This document shows, one piece after another, positions 37,252-46,179 of a stretch of DNA of 64,000 nt. Within the stretch, counting starts at the first letter, position 1, and each line of letters starts with the position of its first letter. The stretch lies in assembly GCF_004339545.1 (NCBI RefSeq), contig NZ_SMGD01000016.1, forward strand, positions 1 to 64,000, in the 5' to 3' direction. The translations under genes and the position numbers were made by a program. The notes beneath the pieces were generated by a model that worked only from the letters and a program-made list of their open reading frames with translations, ran no database searches and had not been told where the DNA came from. This DNA is from Celerinatantimonas diazotrophica (lineage in GTDB: Bacteria; Pseudomonadota; Gammaproteobacteria; Enterobacterales; Celerinatantimonadaceae).

Positions 37252-37917
37252 ATGTGCTCCAAAAGGGTGACTTCACCACAGCTGGGGATCCACAATCGAC
37301 TGCTGGAGGTGGTGAATCGTCATCGGCAGTCAGTTTCTATGCGACCTGTAGCTGCACATAGCCAGGCTGCTTTTGCCGCTTTACAGCATTGGCTTGCAGA
37401 TAAACCTCAGCGGCCTATCATCCTCGACTCATGTTGTGGGGTAGGGCAAAGTACAGCAAGCATTGCTCAAATGCATCCAGATGCTTGGGTGATTGGGGTG
37501 GATAAATCAGGTGTTCGTCTGGATAAGCACCATGCTTATGCTAATACACAGGACAATTATCTATTATTACGGGCAGATCTGTTTGATCTGTGGAAATTAC
37601 TGAATCAGCATCAATTTAAACTGGCCAAGCATTTCTTGTTGTATCCGACACCATGGCCAAAACCGGCTCATCTGCAGAGGCGTTGGTATGCTTGCAATGC
37701 GTTTCCATTTTTAGTCGCCTTGGGAGGGGAGTTAACTGTTCGCAGTAACTGGGCGTTGTATGTTCAGGAATGTGCCGCTGCGCTTAACTGTTATGGCATC
37801 GGAGCACAAATCAAGCAATTTGAGAGTGAAACCCCATTGACGCCGTTTGAGCGCAAGTATCAGGCTAGTGGCCAGACACTTTGGCAATTAAGTGCGCAAC
37901 TGAAGCCATCCCTATAA
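37252..37917 (+). CDS. TrmB-like SAM-dependent methyltransferase
   Basis: Rossmann-fold methyltransferase of 221 residues related to tRNA (guanine-46-N7) methyltransferase. The SAM motif is LDSCCGVGQSTASIA, followed by VIGVDKS, and the TrmB-like active-site segment is LYPTPWPKPAHLQRRW, with TPFERKYQASGQTLWQL near the end. The glycine-rich loop and shorter N-terminus differ from true TrmB, which is normally elsewhere on the chromosome, so this is probably a paralogue with another substrate. The frame is open from a GTG at 37225 overlapping yadH; I chose the first ATG after the yadH stop, though its ribosome-binding site is weak. Confidence 0.75.
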   Translation: MCSKRVTSPQLGIHNRLLEVVNRHRQSVSMRPVAAHSQAAFAALQHWLADKPQRPIILDSCCGVGQSTASIAQMHPDAWVIGVDKSGVRLDKHHAYANTQDNYLLLRADLFDLWKLLNQHQFKLAKHFLLYPTPWPKPAHLQRRWYACNAFPFLVALGGELTVRSNWALYVQECAAALNCYGIGAQIKQFESETPLTPFERKYQASGQTLWQLSAQLKPSL

Positions 37918-37918
37918 A

Positions 37919-37952
37919 AATAAAGCCCTTCAATGAAGGGCTTTATTTTTTT
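37919..37952 (+). terminator. terminator of the yadGH operon
   Basis: AATAAAGCCCTT / AAGGGCTTTATT with a 5-base loop and a following T run, directly after the methyltransferase gene. Confidence 0.93.
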
Positions 37953-38048
37953 CTATAAGCTTGCAATGATTAACCATAATTAAACGAATAGCTAACAAAG
38001 TTGTTGCATTCCACCTCCTGTGCGCAATTCACAACTTGAGGAGTTTAT

Positions 38049-39047
38049 ATGGTTATCAAGAAGCGAGATCAGCTGACTGAGTCTGATGTTACCCCTGAAG
38101 CTATCTATCAGGCACGCCGCTCCTTTATGAAAGGCGGAATGGTCCTTGGGTTGAGTGCTTTGTTGCCTTCGGTTGCAATGGCTAAACCAGAAAATAATGC
38201 TGGTTCATTTACCCAGTCAGTGCCCAATTGGCTCAAACAAAAAATCCTTGCTTCCCGTGCCAACACGCAGCCGATTAAAGAGGCGTTAACACCTTATAAT
38301 ATTGCAACTACATACAATAATTTTTATGAGTTTGGTTATAACAAAGATGATCCGTCTAAAAATAGTGGGAACTTCCAGCCATTTCCATGGAAGGTTGAAA
38401 TTGCCGGCGAAGTGAACAAACCAGGGCATTACGATTTAGACGAGTTATTGAAAAATATCGATTTAGAAGAGCGCATTTATCGATTGCGCTGTGTGGAAGC
38501 TTGGTCGATGGTTTTACCTTGGATTGGCTTTCCTTTGCATAAATTACTCAAACGGTTTGAACCAACCAGCCGAGCCAAATATGTGAAATTTACCAGCGTG
38601 TATCGTCCGAAGCAGATGCCCGGGCAAGATAGTGCTTTCAGTACGATCAATTGGCCGTATGTTGAAGGGTTACGAATGGATGAAGCGATGCATCCGTTAA
38701 CACTAATAGCAGTCGGGTTGTATGGTAAAAATCTGTTAAATCAAAGCGGAGCCCCATTGCGATTGGTGGTTCCTTGGAAATACGGTTTTAAAAGTGCCAA
38801 ATCCATTGTTAAAATCGAACTTGTCGAACAACAACCTTTGAATACTTGGCAACAAATTGCTCCCAATGAGTATGGTTTTTATGCCAATGTAAATCCTCAT
38901 GTTGATCATCCGCGTTGGAGTCAGAAAGAAGAGCGTCGTTTACCATCCGGATTATTTCACCCTAATATTATTCCAACTCGCATGTTTAATGGATATGAGC
39001 AGGTCGCGAGTTTGTACAAAGGGATGGATCTGCGGAAAAACTTTTGA
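38049..39047 (+). CDS. msrP: periplasmic protein-methionine-sulfoxide reductase, catalytic subunit MsrP
   Basis: Molybdopterin enzyme that repairs oxidised methionine in periplasmic proteins. The 332-residue precursor has a twin-arginine signal (ARRSFMKGGMVLGLSALLP, then VAMAKP), so it is exported folded by Tat. The molybdenum-ligand Cys is near residue 148 in RLRCVEAWSMVLPW, and PWKYGFKSAKSIVKI is typical of YedY. TTGAGGAG precedes the start. Its electron donor MsrQ follows at once. Confidence 0.95.
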   Translation: MVIKKRDQLTESDVTPEAIYQARRSFMKGGMVLGLSALLPSVAMAKPENNAGSFTQSVPNWLKQKILASRANTQPIKEALTPYNIATTYNNFYEFGYNKDDPSKNSGNFQPFPWKVEIAGEVNKPGHYDLDELLKNIDLEERIYRLRCVEAWSMVLPWIGFPLHKLLKRFEPTSRAKYVKFTSVYRPKQMPGQDSAFSTINWPYVEGLRMDEAMHPLTLIAVGLYGKNLLNQSGAPLRLVVPWKYGFKSAKSIVKIELVEQQPLNTWQQIAPNEYGFYANVNPHVDHPRWSQKEERRLPSGLFHPNIIPTRMFNGYEQVASLYKGMDLRKNF

Positions 39048-39058
39048 AGGATTTCAAT

Positions 39059-39640
39059 ATGCCTGTGCGGCTAAGACGCTGGACTATTTTTGTTGTTGCG
39101 CTGATTCCGTTTGCTCAGCTGGTTTATGGTGCTGTTTATCAGACCTTGGGTGGGGATCCGGCGAAAGCTATTTTGCTTGCAACTGGTTTCTGGGCGATGC
39201 GATTTTTATTGATCACTTTGGCTGTGTCCCCTCTTGTTCGCTATTTAAAATGGCGTTGGTTGATGCCGCATCGGCGTATGTTAGGGTTATTTGCGCTGTT
39301 TTATGGATTGGCTCATTTGCTTTCATACTATCAATTTATTCTCGGTGGTAATTTAGCGATGTTAGGCGAAGAGATCATTAAACGGCCGTATATTTTAGTG
39401 GGAATGCCAGCGTTACTGATTCTGATTGCTCTGGGAATCACCTCGACTCGGGGATGGATGCGACGACTTGGCCGACGTTGGCAACAGTTACATCAATTGA
39501 TTTATCTGGCTTTTATTCTTGCTTGGGTCCATCTCTATTGGCAGGTTCGCTCAAGTTATTTCGATGCTGTGCTCTATGGTGCTATCGGTTTGGTGTTATT
39601 GTCATTTCGTGTTCGTAAGTTTCTGATTAAAAGAACATAA
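39059..39640 (+). CDS. msrQ: MsrPQ system heme-binding membrane subunit MsrQ
   Basis: Inner-membrane b-type cytochrome that passes quinone-derived electrons to MsrP. The 193-residue protein has six hydrophobic helices and conserved histidines in MPHRRMLGLFALFYGLAHLL, LHQLIYLAFILAWVHLYW. The frame is open from a TTG overlapping the msrP stop, but the ATG at 39059 with GAAGGA seven bases upstream gives the natural start MPVRLRRW. Confidence 0.93.
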   Translation: MPVRLRRWTIFVVALIPFAQLVYGAVYQTLGGDPAKAILLATGFWAMRFLLITLAVSPLVRYLKWRWLMPHRRMLGLFALFYGLAHLLSYYQFILGGNLAMLGEEIIKRPYILVGMPALLILIALGITSTRGWMRRLGRRWQQLHQLIYLAFILAWVHLYWQVRSSYFDAVLYGAIGLVLLSFRVRKFLIKRT

Positions 39641-39653
39641 TCCGCTATCTTTT

Positions 39654-39699
39654 GCCGTAGTTCATGGACTATTTGTCATCTACGGCGCTCTTCTTTTTT
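39654..39699 (+). terminator. probable msrPQ terminator
   Basis: GCCGTAG (39654-39660) / CTACGGC (39680-39686) with a 19-base loop, followed by a T-rich run. Confidence 0.65.
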
Positions 39700-39711
39700 A
39701 TTCTTTTTTAA

Positions 39712-39788
39712 TTTTCGATATATCTAAACTTGATCATTTTTTTATCTTAGGCTAATTTAGATATATCTTTTTTTAGATATATCGAAAA
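39712..39788. promoter_or_regulatory. operator array for the YqjI-like regulator
   Basis: Three copies of the palindrome GATATATC lie at 39717-39724, 39760-39767 and 39776-39783. The outer two are extended into a perfect inverted pair: TTTTCGATATATCTAAA (39712-39728) and TTTAGATATATCGAAAA (39772-39788). The array ends 13 bases before the PadR-type gene, so autoregulation is likely. Confidence 0.75.
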
Positions 39789-39801
39789 TAAGGGATAACA
39801 A

Positions 39802-40458
39802 ATGAAAGATACACTAGGTAGACATCATGATTCTCCTCGAGGTCACGGTTTACAGAGGAAAAAAGGCGGACGAGGGTGTGGCCGGGGAAGAAGCTGTGAA
39901 CAGCATCATCAAGCGTGCTGCGAAGACTCAACTCGAGAATGTGGCCACAGAGGTAAACATGGGCGTCGCCATAAATTGGGCCGGTTGTTTGCCCATGGAG
40001 ATTTGCGGTTGATGATCTTAGCGTTTATCGAAGATCATCCTTGTCATGGCTATGAGTTGATGAAAGTGATTGAAAAAGCTAGTTCTGGTTTGTATTCGCC
40101 GAGTGCAGGGGTGGTTTATCCAACTTTGAATGTACTTGAAGACCAACTGTTGATTGAAGTGCAAGATGGTGGGGAAGGTGGACGAAAAGTCTATCAACTG
40201 ACACAACTTGGAAGCCAAGAGGTTGACTCACAGCGCAATTATATCGATAAATTAAAAGAGCGACTGGCGCAATTTGGCAAACCACAAAATACGCAGCAGT
40301 ACGACCAATTGAGTGAATCGATGCATCGGATTAAAAAAGCACTCCGTCAACAGATGTTAAATCAACAGTCGCAGATGGATTTTTCTGCCCACATTGAGAT
40401 TTTAACGAAAACAGCTGAGCAACTTGAACAGCTCAATGAAGAAAATGAGCCAAAATGA
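39802..40458 (+). CDS. yqjI: PadR family metal-responsive regulator, YqjI-like
   Basis: Regulator of 218 residues. The first about 58 residues are rich in His, Cys, Arg and Gly (for example RGCGRGRSCEQHHQACCED), then comes a PadR winged helix: HGDLRLMILAFIEDHPCHGYELMKVIE, SPSAGVVYPTLNVLEDQLLIE, and a C-terminal helical dimerisation part. This is the layout of E. coli YqjI, a nickel-responsive repressor of the ferric reductase gene yqjH. No yqjH homologue is next to it here; msrPQ precede it and a Fur-family gene follows. Upstream GATATATC repeats are its likely operators. Confidence 0.84.
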   Translation: MKDTLGRHHDSPRGHGLQRKKGGRGCGRGRSCEQHHQACCEDSTRECGHRGKHGRRHKLGRLFAHGDLRLMILAFIEDHPCHGYELMKVIEKASSGLYSPSAGVVYPTLNVLEDQLLIEVQDGGEGGRKVYQLTQLGSQEVDSQRNYIDKLKERLAQFGKPQNTQQYDQLSESMHRIKKALRQQMLNQQSQMDFSAHIEILTKTAEQLEQLNEENEPK

Positions 40459-40729
40459 ACTTGTTAAGGGTTGGATAGCACTACGAAATGACATGCAAAG
40501 CAATTTTGGATAGCCGGTGGATAAATCAGTTTAGGGGCTTAACTTCTCTGATCATGACGAAATTTTATCGATAGTGGGAAGAGCTCGTTTGCGTAGCCAT
40601 CTTAATTTTTCGGGTATAGCTATATTCAGAAATGGTGCTCGAACATCGCAGGTATCCAATTTTGCACTGCTTCGCTTCGGGATGTGTTTAAAGGTTTTAT
40701 GATTGGATTGAAAAAGGTAATAGAGAAAA

Positions 40730-41152
40730 ATGATGAGTGATCCAACGACATTACTCCGACAAGCTGGACTTAAAGTGACACTACCACGCCTTGCGATTTT
40801 ACGCTGCTTTATGGCCCAGAGTCATCCCCATCAAAGTGCAGAGCTCGTTTATCAGAGCTTTTTAAACTCAAGTCAACCGATTGCATTGGCAACGGTTTAT
40901 CGGGTGTTAGAGCAGTTTACTCAAGCTGGATTATTAAAACGTCATTATTTTGATGGCAAAGTGGCGATGTTTGAATTAAATCTGCACCGTCAGCATGCTC
41001 ATCTCATCTGTAATCAGTGTGGTGAAGTGATTGAATTTGAAGATGATATAATCTCTGATCGGTTAAAGCAGATCGCTGCTTCTCATCAGCTGAAAATTGT
41101 CGATCAAACACTCTATATTTATGGTGAATGTGCGTGTCAAAAGCATACGTAA
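40730..41152 (+). CDS. Fur family transcriptional regulator
   Basis: Metal-dependent repressor of 140 residues. The N-terminus (RQAGLKVTLPRLAILRCF) and the recognition helix IALATVYRVLEQFTQAGLLKRH match Fur itself; the dimerisation domain has HAHLICNQCGEVIEFEDD with the structural CxxC zinc site and ends GECACQ. It could be the ferric uptake regulator or a paralogue; the expected fur neighbour fldA is absent here, so I leave the symbol open. There is no sign of a joint operon with the YqjI-like gene (271 bases apart). Confidence 0.83.
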   Translation: MMSDPTTLLRQAGLKVTLPRLAILRCFMAQSHPHQSAELVYQSFLNSSQPIALATVYRVLEQFTQAGLLKRHYFDGKVAMFELNLHRQHAHLICNQCGEVIEFEDDIISDRLKQIAASHQLKIVDQTLYIYGECACQKHT

Positions 41153-41163
41153 ACGTTGAGAAC

Positions 41164-41195
41164 GATTGCTTATCCCCGTTTGAGGACAAGCAATC
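41164..41195. terminator. hairpin between fur-like gene and panD
   Basis: GATTGCTTATCC / GGACAAGCAATC, 12 bp with one G-U pair and an 8-base loop, between convergent genes. T runs are short on both sides. Confidence 0.65.
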
Positions 41196-41202
41196 TTGAT
41201 GG

Positions 41203-41583
41203 TTATGCCATCTGCATCTGAATACTATCTTTAGTACCTTTCATCGTATTATTTTCATCAAATAATATGATTTGAGGGTGATGATTTTTTGCCTCACTTT
41301 CATCCATTGTGGCAAAGGTGCAGATGATCAGTTTATCTCCAACAGCTGCTTTTCGAGCTGCAGCACCGTTGACGGATATTATTTTGGAACCCGGTTCAGC
41401 CGCAATGGCATAGGTTGAAAAACGCTCACCATTGTCCACGTTATAAATATCAATGGCCTGATATTCTAAAATCCCAGCGGCTTCTAAGAACTCTTTATCA
41501 ATCGCACAAGAGCCTTCATAGTTCAGCTCTGCCAGAGTGACGCGCGCGCGATGTAGTTTCGATTTGAGCATAGTTAACTGCAT
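41203..41583 (-). CDS. panD: aspartate 1-decarboxylase
   Basis: Makes beta-alanine for pantothenate. The 126-residue proenzyme has the self-cleavage site Gly24-Ser25 in NYEGSCAID, which yields the pyruvoyl group, plus [11 protein letters not shown] and ISVNGAAA. The start MQLTML aligns with that of the E. coli protein. It is the last gene of a panB-panC-panD series on the minus strand. Confidence 0.95.
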   Translation of the reverse strand: MQLTMLKSKLHRARVTLAELNYEGSCAIDKEFLEAAGILEYQAIDIYNVDNGERFSTYAIAAEPGSKIISVNGAAARKAAVGDKLIICTFATMDESEAKNHHPQIILFDENNTMKGTKDSIQMQMA

Positions 41584-41612
41584 CCATAACTCCTTAAATC
41601 TTAGTTTTGCAA

Positions 41613-42458
41613 TTAAAGTTTGACGACCAAATTATCGATGAGTCGTATTTCGCCGAGATAGGCTGCAGCGAGAATCACCGCTCGTTGGCTCTCTGGGCTC
41701 AAAGGTCCTAGTGAATCAGCATCTACAATATCAATAGCATCGGTTTTAAAATCTAATTCATTGAGCTTTTGTGTGCTCATCTGACTGATTTGCTGAGGAG
41801 CAAGACCAGCGGCTAATTGTTGGGCGGCCCAACGTAGTGTTTGGGCGAATAAGGGCGCCTGAGCCCGCTGCGTTTTGCTCAGTAAACTATTGCGAGAACT
41901 CATGGCTAATCCATCTGTGTGGCGAACGATCGGCACAGACGCGATTTCAATTGGAAACATTAACTCTTCACACATGCGACGGATAATCGCAAGCTGTTGG
42001 AAATCTTTCTCACCAAAGCAAGCGACATCTGGCTGAACAATGTGAAATAGCTTGGCAACAACGGTTGTCACACCCAGAAAATGTCCGGGGCGTTGTGCGC
42101 CTTCAAGGGCTTCACTTAAGCCGGCGACATGCACTGTGGCTGGACTATCTAAGCCATTGGGATACATGGTGTGCTCATCAGGAGCAAACAAAATATCAGT
42201 TTGAGCTTCAGCAAGCTTTTGCTGATCGGCTTTAAAAGAGCGGGGGTAATTTTGCAAATCTTCCGGACGGTCAAATTGCAATGGATTGACAAAAATAGAA
42301 ACAACAACTTTGTCAGCGATTTGTTTGGCATATTCAATCAGGTGTAAATGTCCTGGATGAAGGTGTCCCATGGTTGGGACTAGCGCTACGCGTAATTGGT
42401 CAGCTTTATACTGCCGGATCAGCGTTTTAAGTGGTGCGATTTGGCTAAACGTTTGCAT
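41613..42458 (-). CDS. panC: pantothenate synthetase
   Basis: Joins pantoate and beta-alanine using ATP. The 281-residue protein has the nucleotidyl-transferase signature [18 protein letters not shown] near 28-45, FVNPLQF and [18 protein letters not shown], and MSSRNSLLS. It begins five bases after panB and is followed by panD after 29 bases, making a panBCD operon. Confidence 0.96.
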   Translation of the reverse strand: MQTFSQIAPLKTLIRQYKADQLRVALVPTMGHLHPGHLHLIEYAKQIADKVVVSIFVNPLQFDRPEDLQNYPRSFKADQQKLAEAQTDILFAPDEHTMYPNGLDSPATVHVAGLSEALEGAQRPGHFLGVTTVVAKLFHIVQPDVACFGEKDFQQLAIIRRMCEELMFPIEIASVPIVRHTDGLAMSSRNSLLSKTQRAQAPLFAQTLRWAAQQLAAGLAPQQISQMSTQKLNELDFKTDAIDIVDADSLGPLSPESQRAVILAAAYLGEIRLIDNLVVKL

Positions 42459-42463
42459 CGTAT

Positions 42464-43258
42464 TTATTCGTTAAAGATATGTTCTGAACTCGGAAATGAG
42501 CCTTGACGAACTTCCTGTATATACTGGCCGATAGCGTCAGGGATGCTATTGGCTTGTGCCATATAATTTTTAGCAAATTTAGGGAGTTTACCAGGAGTAA
42601 TGCCTAGCATGTCATGCATGACTAAGATTTGACCATCGGTCTGTGCACCTGCGCCAATGCCAATTACTGGAATGGTTAATGCTTCACTGAGGGCTTTACC
42701 TAAAGAGGCGGGCACACATTCAACCACTAATAGTTGAGCACCAGCTTTTTCGACGGCTTTGGCCTGGGCGATAAAATCGGCCGCTTGTTGGGCCGAACGC
42801 CCCTGAACTTTGTAGCCACCGAACAGATGAACCGATTGTGGAGTGAGCCCCATATGAACGCAGACTGGAACGGCTCGTTCAACTAAAGCTTGAATCGTTT
42901 CACACAACCACTGACCGCCTTCAATTTTGACCATGTTGGCACCCGCGCGCATTAATGTGGCTGCATTGAGCAAGGTCTTTTCTAATGAGGGCATCGACAT
43001 AAAAGGCATGTCAGCAAGAATGAGTGCATTTTTACAGCCACGAGCTACCGCTTGGGTGTGATAGGCAATATCATCCACATTGACGGGTAGGGTCGATGAA
43101 TGTCCCTGAACGACCATCCCTAAGGAATCGCCAATTAACAGGGCATCGATGCCAGCATCATCAAATAAATGGGCAAAGCTTGAGTCATAAGCTGTCAGTG
43201 TTGCTATTTTTTCTCCGGCGGCTTTCATCGCAGCCAGTTTAGTGATGGTAATTGCCAC
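42464..43258 (-). CDS. panB: 3-methyl-2-oxobutanoate hydroxymethyltransferase
   Basis: First step of pantothenate synthesis, adding a hydroxymethyl group from methylene-THF to 2-oxoisovalerate. The 264-residue barrel has [29 protein letters not shown] (metal-binding Asp) and the [19 protein letters not shown] segment. The start is GTG, preceded by GGAGGAGA. folK lies 34 bases upstream on the same strand. Its substrate 2-oxoisovalerate comes from the acetolactate pathway that also includes ilvIH. Confidence 0.95.
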   Translation of the reverse strand: MAITITKLAAMKAAGEKIATLTAYDSSFAHLFDDAGIDALLIGDSLGMVVQGHSSTLPVNVDDIAYHTQAVARGCKNALILADMPFMSMPSLEKTLLNAATLMRAGANMVKIEGGQWLCETIQALVERAVPVCVHMGLTPQSVHLFGGYKVQGRSAQQAADFIAQAKAVEKAGAQLLVVECVPASLGKALSEALTIPVIGIGAGAQTDGQILVMHDMLGITPGKLPKFAKNYMAQANSIPDAIGQYIQEVRQGSFPSSEHIFNE

Positions 43259-43292
43259 AATGTCTCCTCCGCTATACCATCAACAATGAACC

Positions 43293-43799
43293 TTAATGGG
43301 TCCACTGCTGTGCTGTTTCCCGGCGATATAATCCGTTGCGTTTTATCTGCTTGGCCAGTTTGGCAATGTGTACCCCGTCGGGTAATACTAACGATGGCGC
43401 GATTTCGGCCAGCGGTAAAACGACAAACTCACGCACTTGCAGACCATAATGTGGCACACATAGTCGGGGAAAGTCGAGTATTTGTTGACCAAAAAGCAGA
43501 ATATCTAAGTCTAGAGTTCTGGGGCCCCAACGTTCAGCCTTTCGCACCCGTCCCTGTTGTTGCTCAATCGCTTGAGTTGTATCCAACAGCGCGAGTGGTT
43601 CAAGTGTGGTCTCAATGGCAATGACCGCATTAAGATAGTCAGGTTGATCCTGCGGTCCCATCGGTTTGCTGGCATAAAGCCCTGATACAGCGATCACTTG
43701 GATTTGAGCAATATCGCTGAGAGCTCGACGGGCGCTGACCAATTGTCTGCGGGGGTCATTTAAATTACTACCTAGCGCAATATAACAAAGAGTGTTCAT
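43293..43799 (-). CDS. folK: 2-amino-4-hydroxy-6-hydroxymethyldihydropteridine pyrophosphokinase
   Basis: HPPK of folate synthesis, transferring pyrophosphate from ATP to the pterin. The 168-residue protein has IALGSNLNDPRRQL, the GPQDQPDYLNAVIAIET segment and the signature RWGPRTLDLDILLFG. The ATG at 43799 overlaps the pcnB stop by one base (TGATG); an in-frame GTG at 43802 is less likely. The arrangement pcnB-folK-panBCD is that of E. coli. Confidence 0.94.
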   Translation of the reverse strand: MNTLCYIALGSNLNDPRRQLVSARRALSDIAQIQVIAVSGLYASKPMGPQDQPDYLNAVIAIETTLEPLALLDTTQAIEQQQGRVRKAERWGPRTLDLDILLFGQQILDFPRLCVPHYGLQVREFVVLPLAEIAPSLVLPDGVHIAKLAKQIKRNGLYRRETAQQWTH

Positions 43800-45196
43800 C
43801 ACACATCTCGGTGATTGGCTGATGTATTGGGCTTGCGCTTTTTCGGACGACGACGCTTGCTGGCTGCTCTAGTCCCTTTGCCAAGGGCTTTGGTCATATT
43901 AAAGCGTTCTTTGTCATTGGCGTTTTGAAATTGCGTCCACCATTGCACGAGATCCAGAAGTTCTTTATCACCACTGGTTTTTGCTCTCAGTTCTAAAAAG
44001 TCATAAGCCGCTCGAAAACGCGGATGTTCGAAGCATCGCTGTGCTCGTTTACCTTGACGCCTTGTTAATCGGCCCTGCAATTCCCAAATTTCGCGAATGG
44101 CACTCGTAAAGCGCCGTGGAATCGCAATACTCTTACATTGAGTCGCTAGTACTTGGTTCATCGCCATTGCCAGAGCATCTGTACTTGGCAGTGACAATTC
44201 GGTGAGTAACTCTTGAATACGAATTTCTAGTACCGGATAGAGAATTGCTGCAAAAATAAACGCAGGGGTGACTCGCTGTTCGTTGCGAACGCGCCGGTCT
44301 GTGCTCTCTAGAGCCGCGGTGATAAATTCAAGCGTTGTGCTGTGTTCGCCACCACTGGCTAATAGCGGTTTGAGTTGTGGAAACAAAGGAATCAGTAACC
44401 CATGTTCTTTGAGTCCAAGGAAGGTATTTTTACCTTCACCAGCTAAGAACATTTTTAGGCATTCTTCAAATAATCGTGCCGCCGGAATATCGCGCAGTAA
44501 TCCAGATAAACGATGAATGGGTTCACCCGTACTATGGCTGATATTAAATCCTAGTTTCACGGCAAACCGCACGGCTCGAAGCATTCGTACGGGGTCTTCA
44601 TGATAACGAGTATCAGGGGGGCCAATGAGTGCGATTCGTTTTTCTTGGATGTCTTTCAGGCCATTCGCAAAGTCAATAAGCGAAAAATCAGCAATATTGT
44701 AATAGAGGGCATTAATTGTAAAATCGCGGCGTTCGGCATCTTCATCTAATGAGCCATAAACGTTATCACGCAGCAGCATTCCCTGATCAGACTGCAAATG
44801 CTGTTTATTGTCGTTTTCTGATTCATCGTGATGGCCACGAAAAGTTGCCACTTCAATAATTTCACGACCAAATAAAATATGGGCAAGTCTAAATCGGCGT
44901 CCGACTAGACGGCAGTTGCGAAATAGTTTTTTCACCTCATCTGGGGTGGCATTCGTTGTGACATCAAAATCCTTGGGCTTTTTCCCAAGTAGTAAGTCGC
45001 GTACACCCCCACCGACTAGGTAGGCCTCGTAGCCCGCTTTATGTAAGCGGTACAACACCTTTAAGGCATTGTCACTAATGTCCTGACGTGAAATGGTATG
45101 CTCAGAACGTGGAATGATGGTTTTACCTAGACCACTTTGTTCGGCTTCGTGCTGCTGCAGAATATGACTGCATGCTTTAAAAATTCGGCGAAAAAT
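43799..45196 (-). CDS. pcnB: poly(A) polymerase I, AUU start
   Basis: Adds poly(A) tails to RNA 3' ends, marking them for decay. The nucleotidyl-transferase core has LVGGGVRDLLLGKKPKDFDVTT near 62-83 with the catalytic aspartates, then NCRLVGRRFRLAH and RRDFTINALYYN; the C-terminus is basic (SKRRRPKKRK). The longest frame with a usual start is a GTG at 45058, but coding homology continues upstream with no stop: IFRRIFKACSHILQQ ... IIPRSEHTISRQDISDNALK aligns with the E. coli N-terminus. It begins at an ATT at 45196, preceded by GGGGGAGG. E. coli pcnB is known to start at AUU, and this start gives exactly 465 residues, the E. coli length. Confidence 0.92.
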   Translation of the reverse strand: MFRRIFKACSHILQQHEAEQSGLGKTIIPRSEHTISRQDISDNALKVLYRLHKAGYEAYLVGGGVRDLLLGKKPKDFDVTTNATPDEVKKLFRNCRLVGRRFRLAHILFGREIIEVATFRGHHDESENDNKQHLQSDQGMLLRDNVYGSLDEDAERRDFTINALYYNIADFSLIDFANGLKDIQEKRIALIGPPDTRYHEDPVRMLRAVRFAVKLGFNISHSTGEPIHRLSGLLRDIPAARLFEECLKMFLAGEGKNTFLGLKEHGLLIPLFPQLKPLLASGGEHSTTLEFITAALESTDRRVRNEQRVTPAFIFAAILYPVLEIRIQELLTELSLPSTDALAMAMNQVLATQCKSIAIPRRFTSAIREIWELQGRLTRRQGKRAQRCFEHPRFRAAYDFLELRAKTSGDKELLDLVQWWTQFQNANDKERFNMTKALGKGTRAASKRRRPKKRKPNTSANHRDV

Positions 45197-45265
45197 AGTT
45201 ATTCCTCCCCCTATTATCCGGATAGGTCGCTAATATAGCCCAGCTTGATGCAAATGAAAACGATC

Positions 45266-46141
45266 TCAGTTGCTCAGATGGGGTGGGATATTTCGTTTAT
45301 CCCAGACTTGGGCCATTTTGGCCAATAATATTGGTGGCGGCAGTTGCTGCCAGCTATTGGGTACTTGATGCCCTAAAAATGCCAAAGCATCATGGAGTTG
45401 CTTAAGAATATGCGTTTGGCTGAGTGCTGGAGCATGATTCTGTTTACTTAATTTGCGTCCAGTACTATCACATGCTAATGGTAGGTGCAGATAATCCGGT
45501 TCGCGTCGTTTGAGCATCCGATAAAGATTACATTGACGTGCTGTTGGCTCTAGCAGGTCACTGCCTCGGACAATTTCGCTGACATGGGCATCAATATCAT
45601 CCAATACAACGGCTAAATTATACGCATATAAACCGTCGCGGCGAAATATAATGAGATCTTCGTGAGCAAGATTTTTTTTAAGGGGCTGCCATCCTCGAAG
45701 TTGATCCATAAAACCATACGTAGGTTCATTACAATGTAACCGAATGGCACGCCCTGGCTTGTTTTCAAGCGCCAAGAAGCGACAATGGCCATCATAGATG
45801 CCACCATTACGAACTTGAATTTGCTTGCGGGTGCATTGACAATAATAGGCATCGCCAGTTGCTAACCATGTATCGATTTGGCGCTGATAGCGATTAAGAT
45901 GCTGGCTTTGGTAGATGACTTGGTCATCCCAATGTAGCCCAAAATCATTCAGTTGCTGCAAAATAACATCACTCGCTCCAGAAACTTCTCGAGGAGGATC
46001 GATATCTTCAATACGCACGAGCCAACGGCCATGATAATGTCGGGCTTGCAAAAAACTGCCAACAGCCGTAACTAGCGAGCCGAAGTGGAGAGGACCGGAC
46101 GGGGAAGGGGCAAAACGTCCAATATATGCACTGTTCGTCAT
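45266..46141 (-). CDS. gluQ: glutamyl-Q tRNA(Asp) synthetase
   Basis: Attaches glutamate to the queuosine base of tRNA(Asp); it resembles the catalytic half of GluRS without an anticodon domain. The 291-residue protein has FAPSPSGPLHFGSL (HIGH-type motif), the zinc ligands YYCQCTRKQ and YDGHC, and KLSKQNHA (KMSKS-type). It lies 38 bases after dksA, the two separated by a strong hairpin just before its start codon. Confidence 0.94.
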   Translation of the reverse strand: MTNSAYIGRFAPSPSGPLHFGSLVTAVGSFLQARHYHGRWLVRIEDIDPPREVSGASDVILQQLNDFGLHWDDQVIYQSQHLNRYQRQIDTWLATGDAYYCQCTRKQIQVRNGGIYDGHCRFLALENKPGRAIRLHCNEPTYGFMDQLRGWQPLKKNLAHEDLIIFRRDGLYAYNLAVVLDDIDAHVSEIVRGSDLLEPTARQCNLYRMLKRREPDYLHLPLACDSTGRKLSKQNHAPALSQTHILKQLHDALAFLGHQVPNSWQQLPPPILLAKMAQVWDKRNIPPHLSN

Positions 46142-46149
46142 AATTTAAC

Positions 46150-46168
46150 CAGGCAGCAAAGCTGCCTG
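46150..46168 (-). terminator. dksA-gluQ intergenic hairpin
   Basis: Perfect 8-bp stem CAGGCAGC / GCTGCCTG with a 3-base loop between the dksA stop and the gluQ start, only eight bases before the gluQ ATG. In Shigella a terminator at this place is reported to limit gluQ expression relative to dksA. Confidence 0.7.
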
Positions 46169-46179
46169 ATCTACAACCA

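Noticed and set aside
38899-39351. 150-residue Cys-rich frame across the msrP-msrQ junction
   Set aside because: It is the shifted frame of two well-identified genes; the cysteine richness is an artefact of frame.
39827-40012. 61-residue frame within the YqjI-like gene
   Set aside because: Shifted frame of the His/Cys-rich N-terminus; the PadR reading frame explains the DNA.
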